Assembly: GCA_035697485.1 (NCBI GenBank)
Contig: DASSCU010000062.1
Location: 1-61,273 of the forward strand
Length of the DNA: 61,273 nucleotides
From: Actinomycetota bacterium
Lineage (GTDB): Bacteria; Actinomycetota; UBA4738; HRBIN12
Direction: 5' to 3'
Part shown: positions 15,750-23,998 of the stretch, piece by piece
Layout: each line of letters opens with the position of its first letter
Numbering within the stretch: position 1 is the first letter of the stretch
Program-made: the position numbers and the translations under genes
Notes under the pieces: model-generated
Databases searched by the model: none
What the model saw: the letters and a program-made list of their open reading frames with translations, nothing else
Told to the model about the DNA's origin: nothing

Positions 15750-16718
15750 GTGGGTCGGGTCCGTATCCTCCGAGCCGACGACGTGCGAGCGGCGATCGAC
15801 ATGGCCGCGTGCATCGACGCCTGCGAGCGGGCATTCGTCGCCTACTCGTCGGGCGCCGCCGAGCTTCCCGGCGTGATCCACCTCGACGTGCCCGAGGCGC
15901 GGGGCGAGATCCACGTGAAGGCCGGGCACGTGCACGGCGCGCCGTACTACGCGGTGAAGGCCGCGAGCGGGTTCTACGGCCTCGAGCCGCCGGCGATCGA
16001 CGGGCTCGTGATCGTCTTCAACGCGCGGGACGGATCGCCGGCGGCGTTCCTGCTCGACGGCGGCTACCTCACCGATCTGCGGACCGGGGCGGCGGGCGGT
16101 GTGGCGGCGCGCCACCTGGCGCCTCAGCGCGTCGAGCGGGTGGCGGTGATCGGCAACGGCGCCCAGGCGCGGTACCAGGTCGAGGCGCTCGCCGAGGTGA
16201 GGCCCGGCTTCGCCGAGGTGCGGGTCTGGGGACGGAACCCGGCGCACTCGCGCAGTGTCACCGACGACCTGCGGGCTCGCCTGGGAGATGGTTGCGTGGT
16301 CAACGGTCTCGCGTCCGTGCGCGAGGCGGTCGAGGGCGCCGACGTCGTCATCACGTGCACCGCCGCCCGTGAGCCGCTCGTCGACGCTTCGTGGCTCGCG
16401 CCCGGAGCGCACGTGACCGCGGTCGGATCCGACGGGGAAGGCAAGCAGGAGCTCGACCCGAAGATCCTGCGGCGCGCCGACGTGCTGGTGGTCGACTCGG
16501 CTGAACAATGCCTCACGCTCGGCGAGCTGCAACATGCCCCCGACCAGGCCGGCCGGGCGGTCGAGCTGGGGGCGGTCTGCGACGGCCGGGCCACAGGGCG
16601 CACGGGAGCCGGGCAGCTCAGCGTCTGCGACCTCACCGGCGTCGGCGTGCAGGACGTTGCCGCCGCGAACGCCGTGATGGGCGCCATCGGCGATCGGGGC
16701 GAGACGATCGAGCGATGA
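15750..16718 (+). CDS. Ornithine cyclodeaminase/mu-crystallin family protein
   Basis: A 322-residue NAD(P)-dependent enzyme. The N-terminal substrate domain has HVKAGHVHGAPYYAVK with the family lysines, then LTDLRTGAAGGVAA. The Rossmann half starts with VAVIGNGAQARYQVEAL, and TAVGSDGEGKQELD follows. The family includes ornithine cyclodeaminase, imine (pyrroline/piperideine-2-carboxylate) reductases and ketimine reductases; sequence alone does not separate them. The GTG start sits 7 nt after TAGGCT. It overlaps the next gene by 4 nt (ATGA), so a shared pathway with the APH-fold kinase is likely, perhaps with the divergent aminotransferase. Confidence 0.85.
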   Translation: MGRVRILRADDVRAAIDMAACIDACERAFVAYSSGAAELPGVIHLDVPEARGEIHVKAGHVHGAPYYAVKAASGFYGLEPPAIDGLVIVFNARDGSPAAFLLDGGYLTDLRTGAAGGVAARHLAPQRVERVAVIGNGAQARYQVEALAEVRPGFAEVRVWGRNPAHSRSVTDDLRARLGDGCVVNGLASVREAVEGADVVITCTAAREPLVDASWLAPGAHVTAVGSDGEGKQELDPKILRRADVLVVDSAEQCLTLGELQHAPDQAGRAVELGAVCDGRATGRTGAGQLSVCDLTGVGVQDVAAANAVMGAIGDRGETIER

Positions 16719-17710
16719 CGGACCTGGCGGGCTCGTTCGACGAACTTCCGGCCGAAGAGCGCGTCGCCCGGCTGCGACGGCTCGCGGAGCGTGCCTTGGA
16801 GCGATACGACCTGCCGTCGCCGTCGCTCGAGCTGATCACCGAGGACTGGAACTGCGTGTTCCGCGTCGATGCCGCCGCCGGTTCGCGACACGTGCTGCGC
16901 GTGAGCTTGCCGGGTCGACGCACGCTCGACGAGGTCCGCGGCGAGATGGCGTGGCTCGCCGCGCTCGCCGCGGACGGATCGGTGTCGGTTCCCGCGCCGA
17001 TGGCTGCCCGCGACGGATCGTTGGTCGTCGAGGAAGAGGCTCACGGAGTGCCCGAGGTGCGCATGGTCGCCGTGTTCTCGTGGATCGAAGGCGAGCAGCT
17101 GACGAGCGCGATGACCGAACGCAACATCGAGGCGTACGGCGAGGTGTCGGCCAGGCTCCACGCGCACGCCGCCGGGTTCGAGCCTCCGCCGGGCATGAAG
17201 ACCTGGGATTCCCCGTATCCCTTCCTCGAGCCCGAGGTGCTGTTCGATGCCGAGCATCGTGCGACGCTCGGGGTGACCGGCGTCGCGGCCTTCGAGCGGG
17301 CACGGGCGGCGACGGGCGAGGCGATCGAGCGCCTGACCGGTGTCGAGCCGCCTCGCATGATCCACGCCGACCTGCACGAAGACAACGCGTTCGTGCGCCA
17401 GGACGGCGCGATCGCCGTGCTCGACTTCGACGACTGCATGGTCGGCTGGCCCGTCCAGGATCTCGGTATCACCGTGTTCACGATCGCGCACCTCGATGAC
17501 TTCGAAGTGCTCGAACGGGCGCTGCGGCGCGGTTACGAGCGTGTCGCCCCCTGGCCGGAACGGGTGCCAGGCGAGGTGCGTGTGTTCGCCGCGGACCGAT
17601 GCCTGATGCTCTCGAACTACATCGTGCAGGACCACGACCCTGCCTACCTGGCCGAGGCGGAGACTTGGGTTCGCCGGTGGGCGGCGAGGATCGATCAGCT
17701 CCTGGATTGA
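16715..17710 (+). CDS. Aminoglycoside phosphotransferase (APH)-fold small-molecule kinase
   Basis: A 331-residue protein with the Brenner motif HADLHEDN (catalytic Asp and Asn) and the metal motif LDFDD. The pattern YPFLEP and FSWIEGEQL in the N-lobe to hinge region fits the family that includes homoserine kinase II, choline kinase and SrkA-like protein kinases. No transmembrane part is seen. Its ATG overlaps the upstream stop, so it acts with the cyclodeaminase-like enzyme, possibly phosphorylating an amino alcohol or amino acid. An antibiotic-resistance role is not suggested by context. It ends 6 nt from the convergent hisN. Confidence 0.85.
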   Translation: MTDLAGSFDELPAEERVARLRRLAERALERYDLPSPSLELITEDWNCVFRVDAAAGSRHVLRVSLPGRRTLDEVRGEMAWLAALAADGSVSVPAPMAARDGSLVVEEEAHGVPEVRMVAVFSWIEGEQLTSAMTERNIEAYGEVSARLHAHAAGFEPPPGMKTWDSPYPFLEPEVLFDAEHRATLGVTGVAAFERARAATGEAIERLTGVEPPRMIHADLHEDNAFVRQDGAIAVLDFDDCMVGWPVQDLGITVFTIAHLDDFEVLERALRRGYERVAPWPERVPGEVRVFAADRCLMLSNYIVQDHDPAYLAEAETWVRRWAARIDQLLD

Positions 17711-17716
17711 CGGTGC

Positions 17717-18478
17717 TCAACCGGCGAGCCTCGCGAGGATCCCGTCGTGCACGGATCCGTTCGACGACACGACGCTGCCGAGGTGGCGCGTCGGCGACCC
17801 GTCGAGCTGGGTGACGCGGCCCCCGGCTTCCTCGACGACGATCTGGAACGCGGCGTAGTCCCAGATGTTCAGCTCGGGCTCGATCATCGCCTCGCCGGCG
17901 CCGCGGGCGACCAGCGTATGCCCCCAGAAGTCGCCGAAGCCCCGGGAGCGGGGGGCGGCGGCGAGCAGATCGACGAGGCGGCGCCGGGAGCCGTCGGGCC
18001 AGGCCTCGAGGCCTGCGTGGAAGACCTGCGCCTCGTCGAGGCGGTCGATGTCGCTGACCGAGATACGCCGCCCGTTCATGCGAGCGCCCGCGCCGCGCAC
18101 GGCCTCGTATCGCTCGCCGATCGCCGGAGCGCTCACGACCCCGAGCACGATCTCGCCGTCGACCTGCAGCGCGATCAGCGTGGCCCAGAGCGGGATGCCC
18201 CGAGCGTAGTTCGCGGTGGCGTCGATCGGGTCGACGATCCAGACGCGGCCGGTCTTGCGGTCGCCGCCGCCTTCCTCTTCACCGAGCACGTGGTCGTCGG
18301 GGAACGCCGCCGCGACCTGCTCGCGCACCATCGTTTCGATCGACGTGTCGGCCTGGGTCACGACCGTCCGGTCGGCCTTGTGGCGGACCTCGAGACCATC
18401 GCCCAGGAAGAGTCCCATGCCGATGTCGGCGGCCCGGTCGGCAAGCCCGTTCGCGAACGCCCGCTCGTGCTCGAACAT
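17717..18478 (-). CDS. hisN: Histidinol-phosphatase, inositol-monophosphatase family
   Basis: A 253-residue metal-dependent phosphatase. Metal-binding motifs are GEEEGG (about residue 66), WIVDPIDATANYARG and ELNIWDYAA. The strings RGIPLWATLIAL and GFGDFWGHTLVARGAGEAMIEPELNIWDYAA-like order match the actinobacterial HisN branch better than inositol monophosphatase proper. It would remove phosphate from L-histidinol phosphate in histidine synthesis. TAGGCT ends 6 nt before the ATG (leaderless). It stands alone, away from other his genes, as is usual for HisN. Confidence 0.85.
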   Translation of the reverse strand: MFEHERAFANGLADRAADIGMGLFLGDGLEVRHKADRTVVTQADTSIETMVREQVAAAFPDDHVLGEEEGGGDRKTGRVWIVDPIDATANYARGIPLWATLIALQVDGEIVLGVVSAPAIGERYEAVRGAGARMNGRRISVSDIDRLDEAQVFHAGLEAWPDGSRRRLVDLLAAAPRSRGFGDFWGHTLVARGAGEAMIEPELNIWDYAAFQIVVEEAGGRVTQLDGSPTRHLGSVVSSNGSVHDGILARLAG

Positions 18479-18484
18479 CTCCCG

Positions 18485-18490
18485 AGCCTA
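18485..18490 (-). promoter_or_regulatory. -10 hexamer of hisN (leaderless)
   Basis: TAGGCT on the minus strand, 6 nt before the ATG at 18478. Confidence 0.55.
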
Positions 18491-18552
18491 TCGGCCGACG
18501 CGGGCGCCAGGTCCTGGACCTTCGGCCGAGGACCGCTCGAAACGATCTCGGG

Positions 18553-18558
18553 TAGCCT
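18553..18558 (+). promoter_or_regulatory. -10 hexamer of tig
   Basis: TAGCCT, 10 nt before the trigger-factor ATG. The transcript would have only a few leader bases and no ribosome site is visible. Confidence 0.45.
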
Positions 18559-18568
18559 GACGGGACGT

Positions 18569-19960
18569 ATGCAGACGACCGTCGAGAACACCGAGAAGCA
18601 CACCGTCAAGCTCACCGTCGAGATCCCGCCCGACGAGTACTCGAAGGAGCTCGACGCCACGTACAAGAGCATCGCGAACCAGGTCAAGATCCCCGGGTTC
18701 CGCAAGGGCAAGGTGCCCAAGCAGATCATCGACGCCCAGATCGGCCGGGAGGTCGTGCGCGACGAGTTCCTGGGGCACGCCGTGCCTCAGTACTACCGGC
18801 AGGCGATGTCCGATCGGGACCTCGCGCCGATCGCCGACCCCGAGATCGACCTCGAGGGGTTCGCCGACGACGCACCGCTCGTGTTCACCGCCACCGTCGA
18901 GGTCCGGCCCCGGCTCGAGCTGACCGAGAGCGACTACTCGGGCTTGACGGTGACGAAGCCGAGCGTCGAGGTCGCCGAGTCCGACGTCGACGAATGGATC
19001 GAACGTCTGCGGGAACGGTTCGCCGAGCTCGAGCCCGCTGACCGGCCGGTGATCGACGGCGACTTCGTCACGGTCGACGTGAAGGCGCTCGCCGGCGACG
19101 AGGAGATCGACGGCCTCACCCGGAGCGACTACCTCTACTTCGTGGGATCGGGTGAGTTCGGGCAGGCTCTCGACGAGCAGCTGATCGGCACGACGCCGGG
19201 CGAGATCCTGAAGGTCTCCGAGGAGATGGGTCCGGGGTTGGGTGAGGCGCTCGCGGGCACGACGGCCGACCTCACGGTGCTCGTCAAGGACGTGAAGGCC
19301 CGCAAGCTGCCCCAGGCGGACGACGACTTCGCGAAGACCGCGTCGGAGTTCGACACGATCGACCAGCTCCGCGACGACCTGCGCACTCGGCTGGGCGAGA
19401 TGAAGGAACGCGAGGCCACGGCGGCGGTCCGCGACCGCGTGCTCGACGCGATGATCGACTCGATCGACGTCGACATCCCCGACACGCTGATCGACGACGA
19501 GACCGAGCACCGCGTCGCCCACGCCGGCGAGCGCGCGCAGCGGGCCGGTCTGACCCTCGACGACCTGCTCGACGCCCAGGGGTGGGACGAGTCCCGGCTC
19601 CGAGAGGACTCACGGGACCATGCGATCCGCGCGATCAAGGCCGACCTGGCGCTCGAGGGCGTCGCGAGGGCCGAGAAGATCGAGGTCACGGCCGACGAGC
19701 TGGGCACCGAGATCACCTCCCTCGCAGAGGCATACGGCCGTGACTCGAAGGAGCTCGCGAAGCAGCTCGAACGCTCCGGGCAGATCGTGACGCTGGCCGG
19801 GGATATCATCAGAGGTAAGGCCCTCGATCTCCTGGTCGAGCGTGCCGACATCGAACCCGAATCACCGGAAGGAACCGACGGGACCGCCGAGGCCGAGCCG
19901 GGCGACGACGATCTCGGAGCCGAGACCGAGACCTCCGACGACACCGAGGAGAAGCCATGA
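18569..19960 (+). CDS. tig: Trigger factor
   Basis: A 463-residue ribosome-bound chaperone and peptidyl-prolyl isomerase. The N-terminal ribosome-binding domain carries GFRKGKVP (the contact with uL23), the middle is the FKBP-type domain ([20 protein letters not shown]), and the long helical C-terminal domain forms the chaperone arms. The C-terminal tail is very acidic and low in complexity (about the last 30 residues), common in actinobacterial Tig. The ATG at 18569 gives the normal N-terminus; upstream in-frame codons belong to no known protein. It precedes clpP with a 4-nt overlap. Confidence 0.95.
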   Translation: MQTTVENTEKHTVKLTVEIPPDEYSKELDATYKSIANQVKIPGFRKGKVPKQIIDAQIGREVVRDEFLGHAVPQYYRQAMSDRDLAPIADPEIDLEGFADDAPLVFTATVEVRPRLELTESDYSGLTVTKPSVEVAESDVDEWIERLRERFAELEPADRPVIDGDFVTVDVKALAGDEEIDGLTRSDYLYFVGSGEFGQALDEQLIGTTPGEILKVSEEMGPGLGEALAGTTADLTVLVKDVKARKLPQADDDFAKTASEFDTIDQLRDDLRTRLGEMKEREATAAVRDRVLDAMIDSIDVDIPDTLIDDETEHRVAHAGERAQRAGLTLDDLLDAQGWDESRLREDSRDHAIRAIKADLALEGVARAEKIEVTADELGTEITSLAEAYGRDSKELAKQLERSGQIVTLAGDIIRGKALDLLVERADIEPESPEGTDGTAEAEPGDDDLGAETETSDDTEEKP

Positions 19961-20610
19961 CCGAGATGCGATCGAACATCACCGCCAACGACTACCTGGT
20001 GCCCGTGGTCGTGGAACAGACGAGCCGTGGAGAGCGCTCGTTCGACATCTACTCGCGCCTGCTGAAGGAGCGCATCGTCTTCCTCGGCACCCCGATCGAC
20101 GACAACGTCGGCAACCTGATCATGGCGCAGCTGTTGCACCTCGAGAGCGAGGACCCCGACAAAGACATCCACCTGTACATCAACTCGCCGGGCGGGGTCA
20201 TCACGTCCCTGTTCGCGATCTACGACACGATGCAGTACATCAAGCCCGACGTGTCCACGATCGTCATGGGGCAGGCCGCGAGCGCGGCGGCCGTGCTGCT
20301 GCTCGCCGGGGCCCCGGGCAAGCGCTTCGCGCTCCCGCACTCCCGCGTCCTGCTGCACCAGCCGCACGGCGGTGCCGAGGGCCAGGCCGTCGACATCGAG
20401 ATCCAGGCCAAGGAGATCATCCGCTCGCGCGAGCTGCTCGACCGACTGATCGCCCAGCACACCGGCCAGGACCTCGCGAAGGTCACGAAGGACACAGACC
20501 GCGACTTCATCCTGACGGCCGACGAGGCCAAGGAGTACGGCGTGATCGACGAGATCATCACCACGCGCGGCATCGCCGAACTTGCTTCCGCAGGGGTCGG
20601 CGCCGTGTGA
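19957..20610 (+). CDS. clpP: ATP-dependent Clp protease proteolytic subunit
   Basis: A 217-residue serine protease that forms the barrel of ClpXP/ClpCP. The catalytic serine is in [11 protein letters not shown], the histidine in LLHQPHGG and the aspartate in the DTDRDF region. [11 protein letters not shown] is the oxyanion loop. The ATG overlaps the tig stop (ATGA). A second clpP copy, usual in actinobacteria, is not in this window. It is followed by clpX 73 nt later, the conserved tig-clpP-clpX order. Confidence 0.97.
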   Translation: MTEMRSNITANDYLVPVVVEQTSRGERSFDIYSRLLKERIVFLGTPIDDNVGNLIMAQLLHLESEDPDKDIHLYINSPGGVITSLFAIYDTMQYIKPDVSTIVMGQAASAAAVLLLAGAPGKRFALPHSRVLLHQPHGGAEGQAVDIEIQAKEIIRSRELLDRLIAQHTGQDLAKVTKDTDRDFILTADEAKEYGVIDEIITTRGIAELASAGVGAV

Positions 20611-20683
20611 TGATTCCGCAGGCGCACGTCGGCCGGGTCGCCAGACCCGGCCGTTCGGTCCGTCGGAGAGGGAAGAGAGGCTG

Positions 20684-21955
20684 ATGGCGAAGTTCGGAGA
20701 TTCCGACCTGCTGAAGTGCTCCTTCTGCGGGAAGAGCCAGAAGCAGGTCAAGAAGCTGATCGCCGGGCCCGGGGTCTACATCTGCGACGAGTGCATCGAG
20801 CTCTGCAACGAGATCATCGAGGAAGAGCTCTCCGAGACGACCGAGCTGAAGCTCGACGAGCTGCCCAAGCCGCAGGAGATCTTCGCGTTCCTCGACGAGT
20901 ACGTGGTCGACCAGGAGCGCGCGAAGAAGGTGCTCTCGGTCGCCGTCTACAACCACTACAAGCGCATCCAGGTCGGGGCCAAGACCGACGAGGTCGAGCT
21001 GCAGAAGTCCAACATCATGATCCTGGGCCCGACCGGGTGCGGCAAGACGTACCTCGCCCAGACCCTCGCACGCATGCTCAACGTGCCGTTCGCGATCGCC
21101 GACGCCACCGCGCTCACCGAGGCCGGGTACGTGGGCGAGGACGTCGAGAACATCCTGTTGAAGCTGATCCAGGCCGCCGACTACGACGTCAAGAAGGCCG
21201 AGACCGGCATCATCTACATCGACGAGATCGACAAGATCGCCCGCAAGAGCGAGAACCCGTCGATCACGCGCGACGTCTCCGGCGAGGGCGTGCAGCAGGC
21301 GCTGCTGAAGATCCTCGAGGGCACGCAGGCGAGCGTGCCGCCGCAGGGCGGGCGCAAGCACCCCCACCAGGAGTTCATCCAGATCGACACCACGAACGTG
21401 CTGTTCATCTGCGGCGGGGCGTTCGCCGGGCTCGACAAGATCATCGAGAGTCGCATCGGCCGCAAGGGCGTCGGGTTCGGCGCCGACGTCGTCTCGCGCG
21501 AGGACAAGGACATCGGGGAGCTGTTCGCACAGGTGCTGCCCGAGGACCTGCTGAAGTTCGGGCTGATCCCCGAGTTCGTCGGACGCCTGCCCGTGATCAC
21601 GAGCGTCGACAACCTCGATGAGGACGCGCTCGTCGACATCCTCACGAAGCCGAAGAACGCGCTCGTCCGCCAGTACCAGCGGTTCTTCGAGTTCGACGGG
21701 GTCGAGCTGGAGTTCAAGGATGACGCCCTGCGGGCGATCAGCGAGCAGGCGATCATGCGGGGCACCGGCGCGCGGGGCCTGCGGGCGATCATGGAAGAGG
21801 TCCTGCTCAACGTGATGTACGAGCTGCCCTCGCGCGAGGACGTCACGAAGTGCCTCGTCGACAAGGACGTCGTGCTCACGGGCGTGAACCCCACCTTGGT
21901 GCCGCACGCGAAGTCCACGAAGAAGCGCAGCGAGCGCCAGGAGAAGACCGCCTAG
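20684..21955 (+). CDS. clpX: ATP-dependent Clp protease ATP-binding subunit ClpX
   Basis: A 423-residue AAA+ unfoldase. The N-terminal zinc domain has CSFCGKS and CDECIELC (four cysteines). The AAA+ core has Walker A GPTGCGKT, Walker [11 protein letters not shown], the RKGVGFG loop (RKH-like pore loop region), the IGF-like ClpP-contact segment and sensor-2 [14 protein letters not shown]-like bases lie before the ATG. It is cotranscribed with clpP. All functional motifs are present. Confidence 0.97.
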   Translation: MAKFGDSDLLKCSFCGKSQKQVKKLIAGPGVYICDECIELCNEIIEEELSETTELKLDELPKPQEIFAFLDEYVVDQERAKKVLSVAVYNHYKRIQVGAKTDEVELQKSNIMILGPTGCGKTYLAQTLARMLNVPFAIADATALTEAGYVGEDVENILLKLIQAADYDVKKAETGIIYIDEIDKIARKSENPSITRDVSGEGVQQALLKILEGTQASVPPQGGRKHPHQEFIQIDTTNVLFICGGAFAGLDKIIESRIGRKGVGFGADVVSREDKDIGELFAQVLPEDLLKFGLIPEFVGRLPVITSVDNLDEDALVDILTKPKNALVRQYQRFFEFDGVELEFKDDALRAISEQAIMRGTGARGLRAIMEEVLLNVMYELPSREDVTKCLVDKDVVLTGVNPTLVPHAKSTKKRSERQEKTA

Positions 21956-22068
21956 CCCGCAGTGCATCGCTCCGTTTCCCCACACCAGATGCTGGAAGTC
22001 GGGATCCAGGCGTTCCATGATTCCGCCGTGGGGCAGCGAGCCCCGCTGAGCGAAACGGGGGGGATCCG

Positions 22069-22641
22069 ATGGAACCTGATATCCGGCGCGAGGCGACCGG
22101 CTTCGCCAGGAACTGGTGGTTGTTCCTGATCACGGGCGTCGCGTGGTTGATGATCGGCGTGTTGGTGCTCCGATTCAATGTCACGTCGGTCGCGACCGTG
22201 GGCATCTTGCTTGGTGTGATGTTCCTGGGCGCCGCGATCAACGAGTTCCTTGCATCGACGACCGTCAGCGGCGGGTGGAAGTTCGTCCACATCGCCCTCG
22301 GCGTGCTGTTCGTCCTCGGGTCGCTCTGGGGCTTCATCCGGCCGATCGATACGACCTTCGCTCTGGCCTCGGTCCTGGGCTTCCTGCTGGTGCTGATGGG
22401 ATCGATGCACGTGATCGGCGCCGTGCTGTCACGCGAGGGCAACCCGCTGTGGTGGCTGGGCCTCACGGTCGGCATCCTCGAGATCCTGCTGGCGATGTGG
22501 GTGTCGCAGCAGTACTACGACGCGCGCATCGCGCTGATCCTGATCTGGGTCGGCTTCATGGCGATCTTCCGCGGCATCGCCGAGATCGTGATGGCGTTCG
22601 AACTGCACCACGCGAAGAAGTCGTTGGAGACTGCCGCCTGA
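22069..22641 (+). CDS. HdeD-family (DUF308) membrane protein
   Basis: A 190-residue integral membrane protein with six hydrophobic segments in three hairpins, the DUF308 plan. Examples are WWLFLITGVAWLMIGVLVL near the N-terminus and LLAMWVSQQYYDARIALILIWVGFMAIFRGIAEI near the end. HdeD-like proteins are linked with stress (acid in E. coli) but the role is unsettled. A GGGGGGA run lies just before the ATG. Its stop overlaps the likely CTG start of the next gene, so the two are probably cotranscribed. A weak GGGGC/GCCCC hairpin lies upstream at about 22030-22044. Confidence 0.85.
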   Translation: MEPDIRREATGFARNWWLFLITGVAWLMIGVLVLRFNVTSVATVGILLGVMFLGAAINEFLASTTVSGGWKFVHIALGVLFVLGSLWGFIRPIDTTFALASVLGFLLVLMGSMHVIGAVLSREGNPLWWLGLTVGILEILLAMWVSQQYYDARIALILIWVGFMAIFRGIAEIVMAFELHHAKKSLETAA

Positions 22642-23441
22642 GCCGCACATCGATCCGGCCGCTCGCATCCGCGGCGGCGCTCTGCCTCGCGCTGGCGGGA
22701 TGCGCGGATCGCGACTCCTCGGGTGAGGGCGACGGTTCGGAGCCAGACATCGTCGGCGTGACCTGGATCCTCGAGACGGCCTCGATCGAGGCCCTGATCG
22801 GGGAGGTCGTGCCCGACGCGACGCGGGTCACGATCCGGTTCGAACCGGACGGCAGCGCCGGCGGCTCCGCGGGCTGCAACAGCTTCGGGGGTTCGTACTC
22901 GGCCGGCGACGACGGCTCGCTCACGATCGAGGCCGGGGGCATGACCCAGATGGCCTGCGAGGAGCCGCTGATGCAGGTGGAGGCCGCGTACGTGGCCGCG
23001 CTCGGTGAGGTGGCCTCGTTCACCGTGACCGACGACGGAGCCGGGCTCCTGCTCGAGGGGACCGAGACGCCCCTCGCCTACCTCGCGGAGCAGCCCCTGC
23101 CGCTCGAGGGCACCAGGTGGCGGGTCGACGGCATCGCGATCGGCGGCGATGCCGTCTCGTCCACGATCGCCGGTGCCGACGCAGACCTGATCTTCAAGGA
23201 CGCACGCGTCAGCGGCACCGGCGGCTGCAACCGCCTCACCGGCGGATACACGACCGACGGCGACGCACTCTCGTTCGCGGAGATCGCACCGACGATGAAG
23301 CTGTGTGATCCGGCGGTGATGGACCAGGAGGCCGCGATCATCGCCGCCCTCGAGGCGACGGCGAGTTCGACGATCGAAGGCTCCACCCTCTCGCTTTCCG
23401 ACGCGGACGGTGGGTTCTTGCTCTCGCTCACGGGCACGTGA
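22638..23441 (+). CDS. Lipoprotein with two META (HslJ-like) domains, probable CTG start
   Basis: A 267-residue protein. Its signal peptide ends in the lipobox LALAGC. Two META domains follow (about residues 35-145 and 150-265), each with W-x-L/V opening, GxxGCNxxxG and a late C motif (MACEEPL, KLCDPAV). HslJ-like META domains occur in heat-shock or antibiotic-resistance lipoproteins of Gram-negatives; here it would be fixed to the outer face of the membrane. No ATG, GTG or TTG exists in frame near the signal peptide. The CTG at 22638 overlaps the upstream TGA (CTGA) and has GGAG 8 nt before it, so a CTG start is the best reading. A strong terminator follows. Confidence 0.8.
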   Translation: MSRTSIRPLASAAALCLALAGCADRDSSGEGDGSEPDIVGVTWILETASIEALIGEVVPDATRVTIRFEPDGSAGGSAGCNSFGGSYSAGDDGSLTIEAGGMTQMACEEPLMQVEAAYVAALGEVASFTVTDDGAGLLLEGTETPLAYLAEQPLPLEGTRWRVDGIAIGGDAVSSTIAGADADLIFKDARVSGTGGCNRLTGGYTTDGDALSFAEIAPTMKLCDPAVMDQEAAIIAALEATASSTIEGSTLSLSDADGGFLLSLTGT

Positions 23442-23445
23442 GACG

Positions 23446-23479
23446 GACGGAGCCCGGCCGATGTCGGCCGGGCTCCGTC
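23446..23479. terminator. Bidirectional terminator between convergent genes
   Basis: Perfect 16-bp stem, GACGGAGCCCGGCCGA (23446-23461) with its complement at 23464-23479 and a 2-nt formal loop (4-6 nt in practice). It sits between the META lipoprotein stop (23441) and the end of the minus-strand gene at 23505, so it can serve both. Confidence 0.8.
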
Positions 23480-23504
23480 GCGATGCCGTTGCGGTGCGCT
23501 CAGT

Positions 23505-23894
23505 TCAGGAGAGCGCCTTCTTCTTCAAGGCCTCGTACTCCTCCTGGCTGATCGCGCCGGAGTCGAGCAGCTCCTTGGCCTTGGCGATCTCGCCGGAGGG
23601 GCCGGCGTCTGCGGCTGCCTTCTGCACGTACTGCTGGAAGTCGGCCTCGGCCGCCTTCTGCTGCGCGACGTCCCGCTGCGCCATGTCCTTGCCGTGCACG
23701 ATCACGTAGATGAACAACGTGAGGAACGGCAGGAACAGCAGGGCGATCAGCCACACGGCCTTCATGCCGCCCGACATCGTGTGGTTGCGGAAGATGTCGA
23801 AGATGACCCGGAACAGGATCATCAGGTACGCGATCATGAAGAAGATCACGATCGTGGTCCACAGGATCTCGCCGAAATCGATCTCTGCGAGCAA
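23505..23894 (-). CDS. Small membrane protein with PLDc_N-like and SHOCT domains
   Basis: A 129-residue protein. Two transmembrane helices (ILWTTIVIFFMIAYLMILFRVIFDIF and AVWLIALLFLPFLTLFIYVIV) resemble the PLDc_N anchor. A short helical linker and a C-terminal SHOCT motif follow (KAKELLDSGAISQEEYEALKKKAL spans it), a short oligomerisation or binding element. The start is TTG at 23894 with AAAGGAG 7 nt before it. TAGGCT at 23936-23931 gives a short leader. Function is unknown; such proteins are common and small in actinobacteria. It is divergent from valS. Confidence 0.82.
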   Translation of the reverse strand: MLAEIDFGEILWTTIVIFFMIAYLMILFRVIFDIFRNHTMSGGMKAVWLIALLFLPFLTLFIYVIVHGKDMAQRDVAQQKAAEADFQQYVQKAAADAGPSGEIAKAKELLDSGAISQEEYEALKKKALS

Positions 23895-23930
23895 CGCGGT
23901 ACTCCTTTCGGTCGGAGTGGTGCGGCCGGA

Positions 23931-23936
23931 AGCCTA
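23931..23936 (-). promoter_or_regulatory. -10 hexamer of the SHOCT protein gene
   Basis: TAGGCT on the minus strand, about 36 nt before the TTG start. Here a leader with a ribosome site (AAAGGAG) follows, unlike the leaderless genes that carry the same hexamer. Confidence 0.5.
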
Positions 23937-23985
23937 CTGCACCGGGCACGGGCGACGAAACACCGCTCGTTCGGGCGCCGTTCCG

Positions 23986-23991
23986 TACACT
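23986..23991 (+). promoter_or_regulatory. -10 hexamer of valS (leaderless)
   Basis: TACACT, 7 nt before the valS ATG, with no ribosome site in between. Confidence 0.5.
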
Positions 23992-23998
23992 GCGCCCC

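Noticed and set aside
13243-15834. Minus-strand frame of 863 codons over the two-component genes and aminotransferase
   Set aside because: Composition is arginine- and proline-rich without any family pattern; the aminotransferase frame and the plus-strand kinase/regulator explain the region.
16715-17710. Aminoglycoside-resistance gene
   Set aside because: The APH fold is shared by many metabolic kinases and the gene is coupled to an amino-acid enzyme.
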